From the NCBI RefSeq assembly GCF_017254915.1, contig NZ_JAFKCT010000001.1, positions 930,001-994,000 on the forward strand: DNA of 64,000 nt, written 5' to 3'. Shown here piece after piece: positions 40,664 to 48,832 of the stretch (the stretch's first letter is position 1; every line of letters begins with the position of its first letter). Origin of the DNA: Algoriphagus oliviformis (lineage in GTDB: Bacteria; Bacteroidota; Bacteroidia; Cytophagales; Cyclobacteriaceae). Position numbers and translations under genes: made by a program. A model generated the notes under the pieces. The model saw nothing but the letters and a program-made list of their open reading frames with translations. It did no database searches and was not told the origin of the DNA.

Positions 40664-42763
40664 ATGCAAAGCTTTCGAACCGAACTTGAAAATCCGATTG
40701 TAGCCAAAGATATTCTTGAGTTGGAGCGCAAAATCGCCCTCTTTCGGGAGGGAAAGATAGACGAGGAAAAATTCCGCAGCCTGCGCCTCGCGCGTGGGGT
40801 CTATGGCCAGCGCCAGCCGGGCGTGCAGATGGTCCGCATCAAGCTTCCCTATGGCCGGGCGACCTCAGCCCAGCTGCGCAGGATCTGCGCGGTGTCCGAG
40901 GAGTATTCCATCGGCCGTCTGCACATCACGACCCGCCAGGATATCCAGATCCACTTTGTGAGTCTGGACCGCACGCCGGAGCTGTGGGCGGAGCTGGAGC
41001 GGGATGATGTGACGCTGCGTGAGGCCTGCGGCAACACGGTCAGAAACGTCACCGCTTCCGAGACGGCCGGTATCGATCCCAAGGAGCCTTTTGATGTGAC
41101 TCCCTATGCGGATGCGACGTTCCGATATTTCCTCAGAAACCCGGTTTGCCAGGAGATGGGCCGGAAGTTCAAGATGTCCTTTTCCTCGTCCGACGAGGAC
41201 AATGCGCTGAGCTACCTGCACGACTTGGGCTTTATCGCCAAGGTCAAAGAAATCGACGGCAAGTCCGTCAGAGGCTTTAAGGTGCTTCTCGGTGGAGGTC
41301 TGGGTTCCCAGCCGCGCCATGCCGACGTGATCTCCGAGTTTGTGGAGACTGACCAGATCATTCCTTTCATCGAGGCAGTGCTTCGGATCTTTGACCGTCA
41401 TGGAGAGAGAGCCCGGAGAAACAAGGCCAGAATGAAGTTTCTGGTGAAGGACTTGGGCATCGAGGCCTTTTTGGAACTGGTGGAAAAAGAGCGTAAAGCG
41501 CTGAGGTTCCAGACTTTCCCGCTGGACTTCGAAGACTACGAGGCTGGCAGAATCCTGCCAAATCCTCCCAGCCCTGCGCTGGACGGGGAGCTGGGACTGG
41601 ACTTTGAGCTTTGGAAGCTGACCAACGTGCTTCCGCAAAAGCAGGACGGCTACGTGTCCATCGGGGTCAAGGTCTCTCTCGGGGACTTCTATCTGGATCA
41701 AGCCCGACCTTTGGCTGATTTGGTGGAGACCTACGCGGCCGGTGAGGTTCGCTTTACTTTGAGACAAAACATCCTGATCCGTGACGTGCGGGAGGATTTG
41801 GTTCCTTTCTTTTATCAAGAATTGAAAAAGATCCGACTCGCCGACCGCGGCTACAATACACTCGGCGACATCACGGCATGCCCCGGCACCGATACCTGTA
41901 ATCTGGGCATCGCCAGCTCCACCGGTATCGCGGCCGAGCTGGAAAAAGTGATCCTCGACGAGTATCCGCAATACTTGCAAAACAAAGATCTGGTGATCAA
42001 GATCTCCGGATGTATGAATGCCTGCGGGCAGCACAACATGGCCCACATCGGCTTTCAGGGCATGTCCATGAAGGCGGGCAAAAGAGTCATTCCAGCCTTG
42101 CAGGTCCTACTAGGCGGGGGAAATTTGGGAGATGGCAGCGGAAGGTTTGCCGACAAGGTGACCAAAGTCCCCAGCCGAAGAGGTCCTCAGGCTTTGCGTA
42201 TTTTGCTGGAGGATTTTGAGAAAAATGCCGCCGGTCAGGACTTTCTCAGCTACTACGATCAGCAGGGGCAGATCTATTTCTACGAGCTGCTCAAGGAACT
42301 CAGCGATGCGTCGACCACCTCCGAGGCGGACGCCATCGATTGGGGCAACCAAGAGGCCTATGAGGTCGCTGTGGGTGTGGGCGAATGCGCGGGTGTGGTC
42401 ATCGACCTCGTGGCGACTTTGCTTTTGGAGGCTTTGGAAAAGCTGGAGCTTGGTCGCACTGCACTGGAGGAAGGCCGCTGGTCAGACAGCATCTACCACC
42501 ACTATGCGGGTCTGATCAACGCCGCCAAGGCACTTCTGCTCAGCGACGACACCAGCACCAACAGCTACGCAAACATCATTTCCCTCTTTGACGAGAAATA
42601 CGTCGAGACTGGCAAAATCAACCTTGGAGGCTCATTTGCGGACAAGGTTTACCAGATCAACCAGCATGAACCTAGCGAGGCTTTTGCACATGCCTACGCC
42701 GCCCAGGCCATGGAGGTGTACAACCTGTTGAAGTCTTACCGTGAGGCGGAGGTGGAAGCATGA
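40664..42763 (+). CDS. Ferredoxin-type sulfite (nitrite) reductase with C-terminal HEPN-like domain
   Basis: 699 residues. Two ferredoxin-like/reductase repeats contain MVRIKLPYGRATSAQLR and TTRQDIQIHFV, and the siroheme/[4Fe-4S] cysteines are Cys406 and Cys412 (ACPGTDTC) plus Cys450 and Cys454 (SGCMNACG). From about residue 555 to the end there is an extra all-helical region (ECAGVVIDLVATLLLEALEK, DSIYHHYAGLINAAKALLL) like HEPN domains, without the RxxxxxH nuclease motif. In this operon it reduces sulfite to sulfide. It overlaps cobA by 4 bp. Confidence 0.92.
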   Translation: MQSFRTELENPIVAKDILELERKIALFREGKIDEEKFRSLRLARGVYGQRQPGVQMVRIKLPYGRATSAQLRRICAVSEEYSIGRLHITTRQDIQIHFVSLDRTPELWAELERDDVTLREACGNTVRNVTASETAGIDPKEPFDVTPYADATFRYFLRNPVCQEMGRKFKMSFSSSDEDNALSYLHDLGFIAKVKEIDGKSVRGFKVLLGGGLGSQPRHADVISEFVETDQIIPFIEAVLRIFDRHGERARRNKARMKFLVKDLGIEAFLELVEKERKALRFQTFPLDFEDYEAGRILPNPPSPALDGELGLDFELWKLTNVLPQKQDGYVSIGVKVSLGDFYLDQARPLADLVETYAAGEVRFTLRQNILIRDVREDLVPFFYQELKKIRLADRGYNTLGDITACPGTDTCNLGIASSTGIAAELEKVILDEYPQYLQNKDLVIKISGCMNACGQHNMAHIGFQGMSMKAGKRVIPALQVLLGGGNLGDGSGRFADKVTKVPSRRGPQALRILLEDFEKNAAGQDFLSYYDQQGQIYFYELLKELSDASTTSEADAIDWGNQEAYEVAVGVGECAGVVIDLVATLLLEALEKLELGRTALEEGRWSDSIYHHYAGLINAAKALLLSDDTSTNSYANIISLFDEKYVETGKINLGGSFADKVYQINQHEPSEAFAHAYAAQAMEVYNLLKSYREAEVEA

Positions 42764-43530
42764 GAGCGCCCATCTATCCAAAAGTCACCCTCGTAGGTGC
42801 TGGGCCCGGGGATCCGGAGCTGATCACGCTTAAGGCCGTTTTGGCGCTCAACAAAGCCGACGTGGTGCTGTATGATGCGCTGATCGACCCGGTGCTGCTG
42901 AAGCATGCCCCGGAGACGGCTCTGAAGATTTTCGTAGGAAAGCGTGTAGGCAAGCATTCCACGGCTCAGGAGGATACAAACCAGCTTTGTGTCAGCCTCG
43001 CCAAAAAGCATGGCCATGTGGTTCGGCTGAAAGGCGGCGACCCCTTTGTCTTTGGTCGGGGAGCGGAGGAGATCGAGTACATCGAGTCCTTTGGGATTGC
43101 GACGGAGCTGGTGCCTGGCATCACTTCAGCGATAGCGGTTCCGGCTTCTGCTGGGATTCCAGTGACCAAAAGGGGAACTTCCGAAAGTTTCTGGGTGGTG
43201 ACCGGTACCACGAGCAGCGGTGAACTTTCCCGGGATTTGGGGTTGGCTGCGCAGTCCACTGCGACCGTAGTGGTCTTGATGGGCACGAGGAAGCTTGGCG
43301 AAATTGTAAGCGTCTACCAAGCCTGCGGTAAGTCCGAACTCCCCATCGCCATCATCCAAAGTGGGACGACCAGGGAGGAGCGCATTGTGGCGGGCTTTGT
43401 CGGAGATATCGAGCAAAAGGCTTTTGATTCCAATATGGAAGCTCCGGCGATCATCATCATTGGCGAGGTCGTGCGCGAAAGCCAAAAGCTGGCGGAGGTC
43501 TATCGGATCGCGGTGGGCAGTCTGCAGTAA
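42760..43530 (+). CDS. cobA: Uroporphyrinogen-III C-methyltransferase
   Basis: 256 residues, starting within ATGA overlap with the sulfite reductase gene. SUMT motifs are VTLVGAGPGDPELITLKA, VRLKGGDPFVFGRGAEE and VPGITSAIAVPASAGIPVTKRG. It makes precorrin-2 for siroheme, the cofactor of the sulfite reductase just upstream. The last codons (VGSLQ) are encoded by a GGGCAGTCTGCAGT repeat word that continues into the gap, so the C-terminus may have been extended or replaced by a repeat. Confidence 0.95.
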   Translation: MRAPIYPKVTLVGAGPGDPELITLKAVLALNKADVVLYDALIDPVLLKHAPETALKIFVGKRVGKHSTAQEDTNQLCVSLAKKHGHVVRLKGGDPFVFGRGAEEIEYIESFGIATELVPGITSAIAVPASAGIPVTKRGTSESFWVVTGTTSSGELSRDLGLAAQSTATVVVLMGTRKLGEIVSVYQACGKSELPIAIIQSGTTREERIVAGFVGDIEQKAFDSNMEAPAIIIIGEVVRESQKLAEVYRIAVGSLQ

Positions 43531-43572
43531 GCAGTTGTTCAGTTTGCAGTGGGCAGTTTGCAGTAGCAGTGG
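43513..43572. repeat. GGGCAGTTTGCAGT word repeat overlapping the end of cobA
   Basis: GTGGGCAGTCTGCAGTAAGC, then TTCAGTTTGCAGTGGGCAG and TTTGCAGTAGCAGTGG are imperfect copies of one word. The first lies inside the coding end of cobA. The reverse-complement family is at 33002-33033. Confidence 0.8.
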
Positions 43573-43618
43573 AAACCCTTTCGACTTTGCGACTCCCGTC
43601 GCTCAGATGAAGGTTCCA

Positions 43619-43789
43619 TCAGGCTAAACGCCTGACGGTAGGCATGGAGTCGGCGCTTTTGTTAGTTTGAGTGGTAAGCTCCAGGAATGGGGCTAACTTT
43701 ACAACTTTGCCACCTTACCACTTTCTAACTCTTGAATCTACCATCTTGCTACTAACGTCTTGATACTTTATACTAGCTTCTTGATACTA
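43619..43789. repeat. Repeat-filled gap before the siroheme synthase gene
   Basis: In order: hairpin TCAGGC-TAAAC-GCCTGA (43619-43635); AACTTTACAACTTTGCCACC words (about 43692-43731); and TCTTGATAC/CTAGCTTCTTGATAC words (43732-43789), complementary to those between cysH, cysD and cysN. Confidence 0.75.
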
Positions 43790-43796
43790 AAACAAA

Positions 43797-44372
43797 ATGA
43801 ACCAGCTCTATCCCATCTTCCTCAAAGTGCATGAACTCAACGTCCTCTTGGTCGGCGGGGGAAATGTGGGTACGGAAAAGCTGGAATTTTTGCTCAAGTC
43901 CAGTCCTCGGGCGCAGGTCACGGCGGTCGCCAAAGCGTTTAGCCCAAGCTTTCTCGAAGTAGCGGGCAGGAGCGAAACGGTCACGATGATCGAGGATGCC
44001 TATGATGAGAAATACCTTGGCGGAAAGCACATCGTGATCGCCGCCACGGATGACAAAGCGGTCAACCGCCAGATCCGGGACGAGGCCAAGGAACGCTTTC
44101 TCCTCGTCAATGTGGCCGACACGCCGGATCTCTGTGACTTTTACCTGGGTGGCATTGTGACCAAAGGCAACCTAAAAATCGCCATCAGCACCAACGGAAA
44201 ATCCCCCACCACAGCCAAGCGATTGCGCCAGCTGCTCGAAGATGTACTTCCAGAAGAAATCGACGACCTGCTCCAGAATCTCCACGCTTACCGCGACACG
44301 CTCAAAGGGGATTTTGAGCAAAAGGTAAAAGCCATGAACGAGCTCACGGAGGGATTGGTGAGGAAGGGATAG
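43797..44372 (+). CDS. Precorrin-2 dehydrogenase/sirohydrochlorin ferrochelatase (siroheme synthase N-domain)
   Basis: 191 residues similar to Met8p and the N-terminal half of CysG. MNQLYPIFLKVHELNVLLVGGGNVGTEKLE is the region of the NAD-binding motif (GGGNVG about 20-25), followed by FYLGGIVTKGNLKIAISTNGKSPTTAKRLR. It oxidises precorrin-2 and inserts iron to give siroheme, finishing the cofactor pathway begun by CobA. It is the last gene of the sulfate operon, 266 bp after cobA, that gap being entirely repeats. Confidence 0.93.
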   Translation: MNQLYPIFLKVHELNVLLVGGGNVGTEKLEFLLKSSPRAQVTAVAKAFSPSFLEVAGRSETVTMIEDAYDEKYLGGKHIVIAATDDKAVNRQIRDEAKERFLLVNVADTPDLCDFYLGGIVTKGNLKIAISTNGKSPTTAKRLRQLLEDVLPEEIDDLLQNLHAYRDTLKGDFEQKVKAMNELTEGLVRKG

Positions 44373-44381
44373 GCTTATCTC

Positions 44382-44408
44382 GCAGCTATGCTGCTTCTAC
44401 AGAAGCAG
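44382..44408. repeat. GCAGC-TAT-GCTGC / CTGCTTCT-AC-AGAAGCAG hairpin pair
   Basis: Two adjoining perfect hairpins (44382-44394 and 44391-44408). A related GCTTCT-CC-AGAAGC unit lies at 39188-39201. Confidence 0.7.
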
Positions 44409-44484
44409 CACAATCAATTTGCAAAATCACATCTTATCTGCCGATTTCGTGATTTTTTTCACATAATCGGAACATAATCTGTGA

Positions 44485-44520
44485 AAAGGCTGTCCCTATC
44501 TGGGCAGCCTTTCGTTTTAG
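44485..44520 (+). terminator. Terminator of the sulfate operon
   Basis: AAAGGCTGTCCC and GGGCAGCCTTT pair around a short loop with one bulge, followed by TTCGTTTT. It lies between convergent genes. Confidence 0.7.
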
Positions 44521-45617
44521 CTAGCGGTCTTCGCGAGGACCAGAGACTCCGGGCTTCGCTTCACGGGCTTCAGTCCAAACAAAGGCCTGAGAAATCCCAC
44601 CCTTCGAATAATCTCGAAAGTCCCAAAACTTCCACCCAAGGTGATCCCCAGCACGCCGAAGAACTGCAACTGAACTGGAATAGCCAGCGGAAACAGCCAT
44701 GCCGACCCCAAATACAGAAATGCCATATGCAGAATGTACACCGGATAGGCAGCCTCACTGAGGTAGTTCAGGGCTTTGCCGGGCTTGTTCAGGTGCTTGC
44801 TGCCAAAGGCCAGCACAGCAAAGATCCAGGCGAGCGATTCTACAGCCAGCAAATATCCGGGAATCGAGCTGCCATATTGGGCGATCCGAAAACCATAGAG
44901 CAAGCCAGCGATTGCCAAGAAAGCCCAGCGCCACTTTTGGATCATCTTCCAAAAAAGCTCGCCGCTGAGCACGAAGCAAAACCCAAAGAAGAAAGCCAAC
45001 AGGCCCAAGACGAAGCCATGCCAGTTAAGCGCATAGAGCTCAAAGGGAACCGGGTCGAGCAGCATGACCTCAGCCACGAAGGCTGCCAAGACGAACAGCA
45101 GTCCCCAAGGTTGGCTAAGAGTCTTTTTGATCCAGGTCGCCAGCTTGGTGGTTTCGTTTTGCTTGAGGTAAAAAAGCAGCGGCGAAAGCAATAAGACGTA
45201 GCAGAAGATATTTCCCAAAAACCAGAGATGGCCCGGCGACCAAGTGTACGATTGGCTCATGCCGTAGTAGTGCCGCAGCAGCCAGAGGTGGATGGGCACG
45301 ATGGCAAACATCCCAAAGACATAGGGAAGCAGGATACGCTGACCGCGCTCGACGATCAGCGATTTCCAGCTTCTTTTCCGCATGGCGAAGTACACGCCCA
45401 TGCCCGACACGAAGAAGAGCAGCGGTATCCTCCATACATTCAGCATCGTCATCGGGATCCAAAGGGTGCTCCAGGAATCTTCAGAAGTGATGAAGCCGAT
45501 CATCCGGCCCCAAGGCTGCACACCGATGGCCACGTGGTAGATCAGCAGCAGGCCGATCGCAATCACCCGCAGCCAGTCGATGTCGTAGCGTCGATGGTCT
45601 TTTATTTGAGTTTCCAT
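44517..45617 (-). CDS. Acyltransferase 3 family membrane protein
   Basis: 366 residues with about ten membrane segments. The opening RRYDIDWLRVIAIGLLLIYH is the acyltransferase-3 signature, and RIPLLFFVSGMGVYFAMRKR with its basic end follows. The family O-acylates surface sugars or membrane lipids; the acceptor is unknown. Upstream lies another word repeat (45652-45682). Confidence 0.9.
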   Translation of the reverse strand: METQIKDHRRYDIDWLRVIAIGLLLIYHVAIGVQPWGRMIGFITSEDSWSTLWIPMTMLNVWRIPLLFFVSGMGVYFAMRKRSWKSLIVERGQRILLPYVFGMFAIVPIHLWLLRHYYGMSQSYTWSPGHLWFLGNIFCYVLLLSPLLFYLKQNETTKLATWIKKTLSQPWGLLFVLAAFVAEVMLLDPVPFELYALNWHGFVLGLLAFFFGFCFVLSGELFWKMIQKWRWAFLAIAGLLYGFRIAQYGSSIPGYLLAVESLAWIFAVLAFGSKHLNKPGKALNYLSEAAYPVYILHMAFLYLGSAWLFPLAIPVQLQFFGVLGITLGGSFGTFEIIRRVGFLRPLFGLKPVKRSPESLVLAKTAS

Positions 45618-45651
45618 GATTGTAAGTCAGAATTTCCACAAGCCTTGGCTT

Positions 45652-45682
45652 TCTTCCGTCTGCGGTCTTCGGTCTTCCGTCC
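45652..45682. repeat. Degenerate GGTCTTCCGTC word repeat
   Basis: CTTCCGTCTGCGGTCTTCGGTCTTCCGTC is three imperfect copies of one word in the gap upstream of the acyltransferase gene. No relative of this word was found elsewhere in the window. Confidence 0.7.
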
Positions 45683-45735
45683 AGCCAGAAGAAGGTTTGA
45701 GGCCAATCGCTGAGTTAAGGTTAGTTCCGGAGCAT

Positions 45736-46293
45736 TCATTTCAGCATCTCCGCGATCTGTGGGCGGACTTTTTCCAGATAGGCATAGTCCAGCTTCAGTC
45801 CCATGGGGGCCAGCATACCTCCCATCATGTCATAGACTTCCTTCACTTGGTCAAAAGGTGCCGCGACATTTTCATAGGCAGTGGTGCCGTATTTGTTCTT
45901 GATGGTTTTGTCGGCCTTTCGGTCGAGCAGGAGCTGGACGACTTCGGGTCTTCCAAAGAAGGCTGCAGTGATCAGCGCCGTGGAGCCATCGTTGTTTTGG
46001 AAGTTGATGTCGGCTCCGGCGTCGAGCAGCAGCGTGGCGATTTCCTTTTGGTCAAAAAGCGCGGAGGAGATGAGGGGGCTGGAGCCGCCAAAGGGATCCT
46101 TTTCATTGAGGTTGCTGCCGGCGGCGATGTGCTGCTTCACCGCATCCACGTTGCCCGTGATCACGGCGGTATGGAGATCGACCTCCGGTGCCTTGGTTTT
46201 CTTCTGCGCCGAGGTGTTGCACGCGGCCAAGAGGACCATAAAGAAGAGGAAAAGGGAGGTGATGAGGCGGGATTTCATGACAGGTGTTTTCAT
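45736..46293 (-). CDS. Ankyrin-repeat lipoprotein
   Basis: 185 residues from the ATG at 46293 (an alternative at 46278). The signal peptide ends with a lipobox LAAC. Four ankyrin repeats follow, with cores such as DLHTAVITGNVDAVKQHIAA, STALITAAFFGRPEVVQLLL and KYGTTAYENVAA. The protein is probably periplasmic and works by protein binding. It is divergent from the AraC-TPR regulator gene; the 382-bp gap between them has several dyads, suggesting joint control. Confidence 0.87.
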   Translation of the reverse strand: MKTPVMKSRLITSLFLFFMVLLAACNTSAQKKTKAPEVDLHTAVITGNVDAVKQHIAAGSNLNEKDPFGGSSPLISSALFDQKEIATLLLDAGADINFQNNDGSTALITAAFFGRPEVVQLLLDRKADKTIKNKYGTTAYENVAAPFDQVKEVYDMMGGMLAPMGLKLDYAYLEKVRPQIAEMLK

Positions 46294-46531
46294 AGTTTTT
46301 TTGGTTTGTGATGATGCTGACAAAGTAAGCGCAGGGCCCTGCGCCACACTAAACAGCCTTGCTCACAAAAGCATAAGGCTTGTGCAAGCCGATATAAACT
46401 ATGGCGCAGGGATATAAAAAATCACGCAAACAAGCTCAAGGACGTTGATTTGGCTCTTTGTGCTGTATGCCTCGTCGAGCTGGAATTTGCGACTTTTGAT
46501 TTGCGATCTACGAGGTCTAGGGGAGGTCGAA
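46294..46531. promoter_or_regulatory. Divergent regulatory region with palindromes
   Basis: No gene is seen in 46294-46675. A 16-bp perfect palindrome GCGCAGGGCCCTGCGC (46329-46344) and a dyad GGCTTG-TG-CAAGCC (46377-46390) lie just upstream of the ankyrin gene. A near promoter box (TTACTTTG on the minus strand, 46321-46328) is close by. An inverted TTTGCGACTTTTGATTTGCG repeat occupies 46484-46517. Confidence 0.5.
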
Positions 46532-46569
46532 CCAATTTTCCAATCTTGCAATTTTTCAATTTTCCAATC
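46532..46569. repeat. Degenerate CCAATTTTTCAAT word repeat
   Basis: CCAATTTTCCAATC, TTGCAATTTTTCAAT, TTTCCAATC reiterate one word; the same family is at 20471-20515. Confidence 0.75.
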
Positions 46570-46675
46570 GATAGGCATCCAATCCCGAAGACCTCCGCAC
46601 CTCACTGGAACTAACTTCCAAGCTTCGGGACCTCCCTGCCTCCCAACTTCCCCATTTTTCTCCTAGTTTTACCCC

Positions 46676-48742
46676 ATGGCCGCCACCTCCCCCCAAGACA
46701 AGGAATTTTTGGATCAGCTGATCGACAAGATCAATGCGCACATGGGCGAGGAGGATTTTGGGGTTTCTGGTTTGGCGGAGGCCATGCACATGAGCCGGTC
46801 CAACCTGCTCCGAAAGGTGAAAAAGGTGACCAGCCTCTCCGTCTCCCAGCTCATCAACCAAACCCGTCTGGAGCGGGCGATGCAGCTCCTGCTTACCGGC
46901 ACGATGAACGTCTCGGAGGTGTCCCATCAGGTAGGCTTCAACAGCCCTTCCTACTTTATCAAGTGTTTTCGCGAGCACTACGGCTATCCTCCCGGGGAGG
47001 CAGGCAAGCATCCAGAACCCAGCCCCAGTCTGGAAAAGGAGGAATCCGCCCGGCGGCCCTCCAGTCCGAAAGTGTTTGTGATTGGCGGCGTGCTGCTACT
47101 CGTATTGCTCGCAGCGGGATGGTTTTTGTCAGGCGGAGGGGCTTTGGAAGAAAAGCTTTCCCGCGAAAAATCCATCGTGGTCCTGCCCTTCAAAAATGAC
47201 AGTGCCGACTCCACCAACCTCTACCTGATCAACGGGCTGATGGAGGCTACGCTAAACAACCTCCAAAAGATCAAAGACCTCCGCGTGCTCAGCCGCACTT
47301 CCGCAGAGAAATACCGGGATAGCCACAAGTCCATTCCAGAGATGGCCGAAGAGCTCGATGTGAGCTATTTCGTGGAGGGGAGTGGACAAAAAATGGGCGA
47401 ACGCATCGTGCTCAATATCCAGCTGATAGAAGGGGCGACGGACCGCCACCTCTGGAGCAAGCAATACCGGAGGGAGGCAAGCGATATTTTTGCCCTGCAG
47501 CAGGAGATCTCCCGCGACATCGCCCACGAGATCCAGGCGGTGATCACCCCGGAGGAAAAGTCCCGGATCGAGAAAATCCCTACCGAAAACCTCAAGGCCT
47601 ATGACTCCTTCCTCCAGGGGCTAGACCTGCTCAATGCCGGGCCGGACAACGACCTCCTCGAATCGGTGGTGTATTTCGACGAAGCCATCCGACAGGACGA
47701 GGGTTTTGCCTTGGCCTATGCCTGTGCCGGGATGGCATTTTACTACCATGACCTTTTTCGGGCGGAAAAGGAATACCTCGATCAGCTGGGGGCCTACTCC
47801 GACAAGGCCATGCTCCACGACCCCACCTCCGCCGAGAGCCATATCGCCAAGGCCATGTACTATTTGCTCAAAAAGCAGTACAGCCAGGCACTTCCCTTTT
47901 TGGAAAAAGCGCTGGAATACAAGCCCAACTCTTCCCAAGTCATCGGCTTGCTGGCGGACTTCTATGCCAACCATCTCCCCAATACGGGCAAGTATCTGGA
48001 GTACGCCCTCAAGGGCATGAAGCTGGAGTCCACCCCGGCGGACTCGGTGGCTACGAGCTATTTCTACCTTCGCCTCGGCAATGCGTTGATCCAGACGGGA
48101 TTTGTCGATGAGGCCATGGAAAACTTGGACTTGTCCTTGGAGTATTTCTCCGGCAACGCCTATTCCCGATACGTGCGGGCCTTTGTGCACTATGCCAAGA
48201 CCAAGGACTTGGGGAAAACCAAGGAGATGCTGATCGAGGAGTTTGCCAGGGACACGACCCGGTTTGACATCCTGCAGGATATCGCCAAGGTGAGCTACTA
48301 CCTCAGGGACTATGAGTCGGCGTATTCCTACTACGAAAAATTCAACCAGATACGGGAACAGCAGCAGCTGAACGTGTACGTGCACGAAAACCAGCTCATC
48401 GGGGAGGTCTATGAAAAAGTCGGCAAAAAGGCCGAGGCGAAGCGTTTTTTTGACAGCTATCGGGCGTACATCGAGAAAGACCAGACCATCTACAAAAACC
48501 TCGGCCTGGCCATGATCCATGCCCGGGAGCGAAACTTTGACCAGGCGCTGGAGTACCTTAGGCTCTTTGCCGAGGAGGACAATATCCAGGTTTGGGTGAT
48601 CCTGTTTTTGCCCCAAGACCCCATGGTGGACGAGCTTAAGAAGCTGCCGGAGTTTCAGAAGATATGGGCAGGAGTGGAAAAGAAATTTTGGGATAACCAC
48701 CGCAAAATCAAGGAACAGCTGGAATACGAGGGGCTCTGGTGA
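46676..48742 (+). CDS. AraC-type HTH, transmembrane, TolB-like and TPR one-component regulator
   Basis: 688 residues. The N-terminus (1-105) is an AraC DNA-binding domain with two helix-turn-helix parts (FGVSGLAEAMHMSRSNLLRK and MNVSEVSHQVGFNSPSYFIK). A single membrane helix follows (about 132-152). The periplasmic part begins with a TolB/FlgO-like domain (about 165-300: KSIVVLPFKNDSADSTNLY, VLSRTSAEKYRDS) and then about eight TPR-like repeats. So the protein would bind DNA from the membrane while sensing outside the cytoplasm. No kinase domain is present. It is divergent from the ankyrin lipoprotein gene. Confidence 0.87.
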   Translation: MAATSPQDKEFLDQLIDKINAHMGEEDFGVSGLAEAMHMSRSNLLRKVKKVTSLSVSQLINQTRLERAMQLLLTGTMNVSEVSHQVGFNSPSYFIKCFREHYGYPPGEAGKHPEPSPSLEKEESARRPSSPKVFVIGGVLLLVLLAAGWFLSGGGALEEKLSREKSIVVLPFKNDSADSTNLYLINGLMEATLNNLQKIKDLRVLSRTSAEKYRDSHKSIPEMAEELDVSYFVEGSGQKMGERIVLNIQLIEGATDRHLWSKQYRREASDIFALQQEISRDIAHEIQAVITPEEKSRIEKIPTENLKAYDSFLQGLDLLNAGPDNDLLESVVYFDEAIRQDEGFALAYACAGMAFYYHDLFRAEKEYLDQLGAYSDKAMLHDPTSAESHIAKAMYYLLKKQYSQALPFLEKALEYKPNSSQVIGLLADFYANHLPNTGKYLEYALKGMKLESTPADSVATSYFYLRLGNALIQTGFVDEAMENLDLSLEYFSGNAYSRYVRAFVHYAKTKDLGKTKEMLIEEFARDTTRFDILQDIAKVSYYLRDYESAYSYYEKFNQIREQQQLNVYVHENQLIGEVYEKVGKKAEAKRFFDSYRAYIEKDQTIYKNLGLAMIHARERNFDQALEYLRLFAEEDNIQVWVILFLPQDPMVDELKKLPEFQKIWAGVEKKFWDNHRKIKEQLEYEGLW

Positions 48743-48791
48743 TTTTGGTTTTGGCGCTCTCGCCGGGCTTTTTTATCTGCCCGACTTCCCC

Positions 48792-48799
48792 TATTTTTG
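48792..48799 (+). promoter_or_regulatory. Promoter -7 box for metK
   Basis: TATTTTTG fits TAnnTTTG and would give a leader of about 27 bases to the metK ATG at 48833. There is no room for a large SAM riboswitch. Confidence 0.5.
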
Positions 48800-48832
48800 G
48801 GGCTTCAAAAAAGTAGCATTAATCCAGATTTT

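Noticed and set aside
48743-48832. SAM riboswitch upstream of metK
   Set aside because: The gap is only 90 bases, contains a promoter box near the gene and shows no matching conserved fold.
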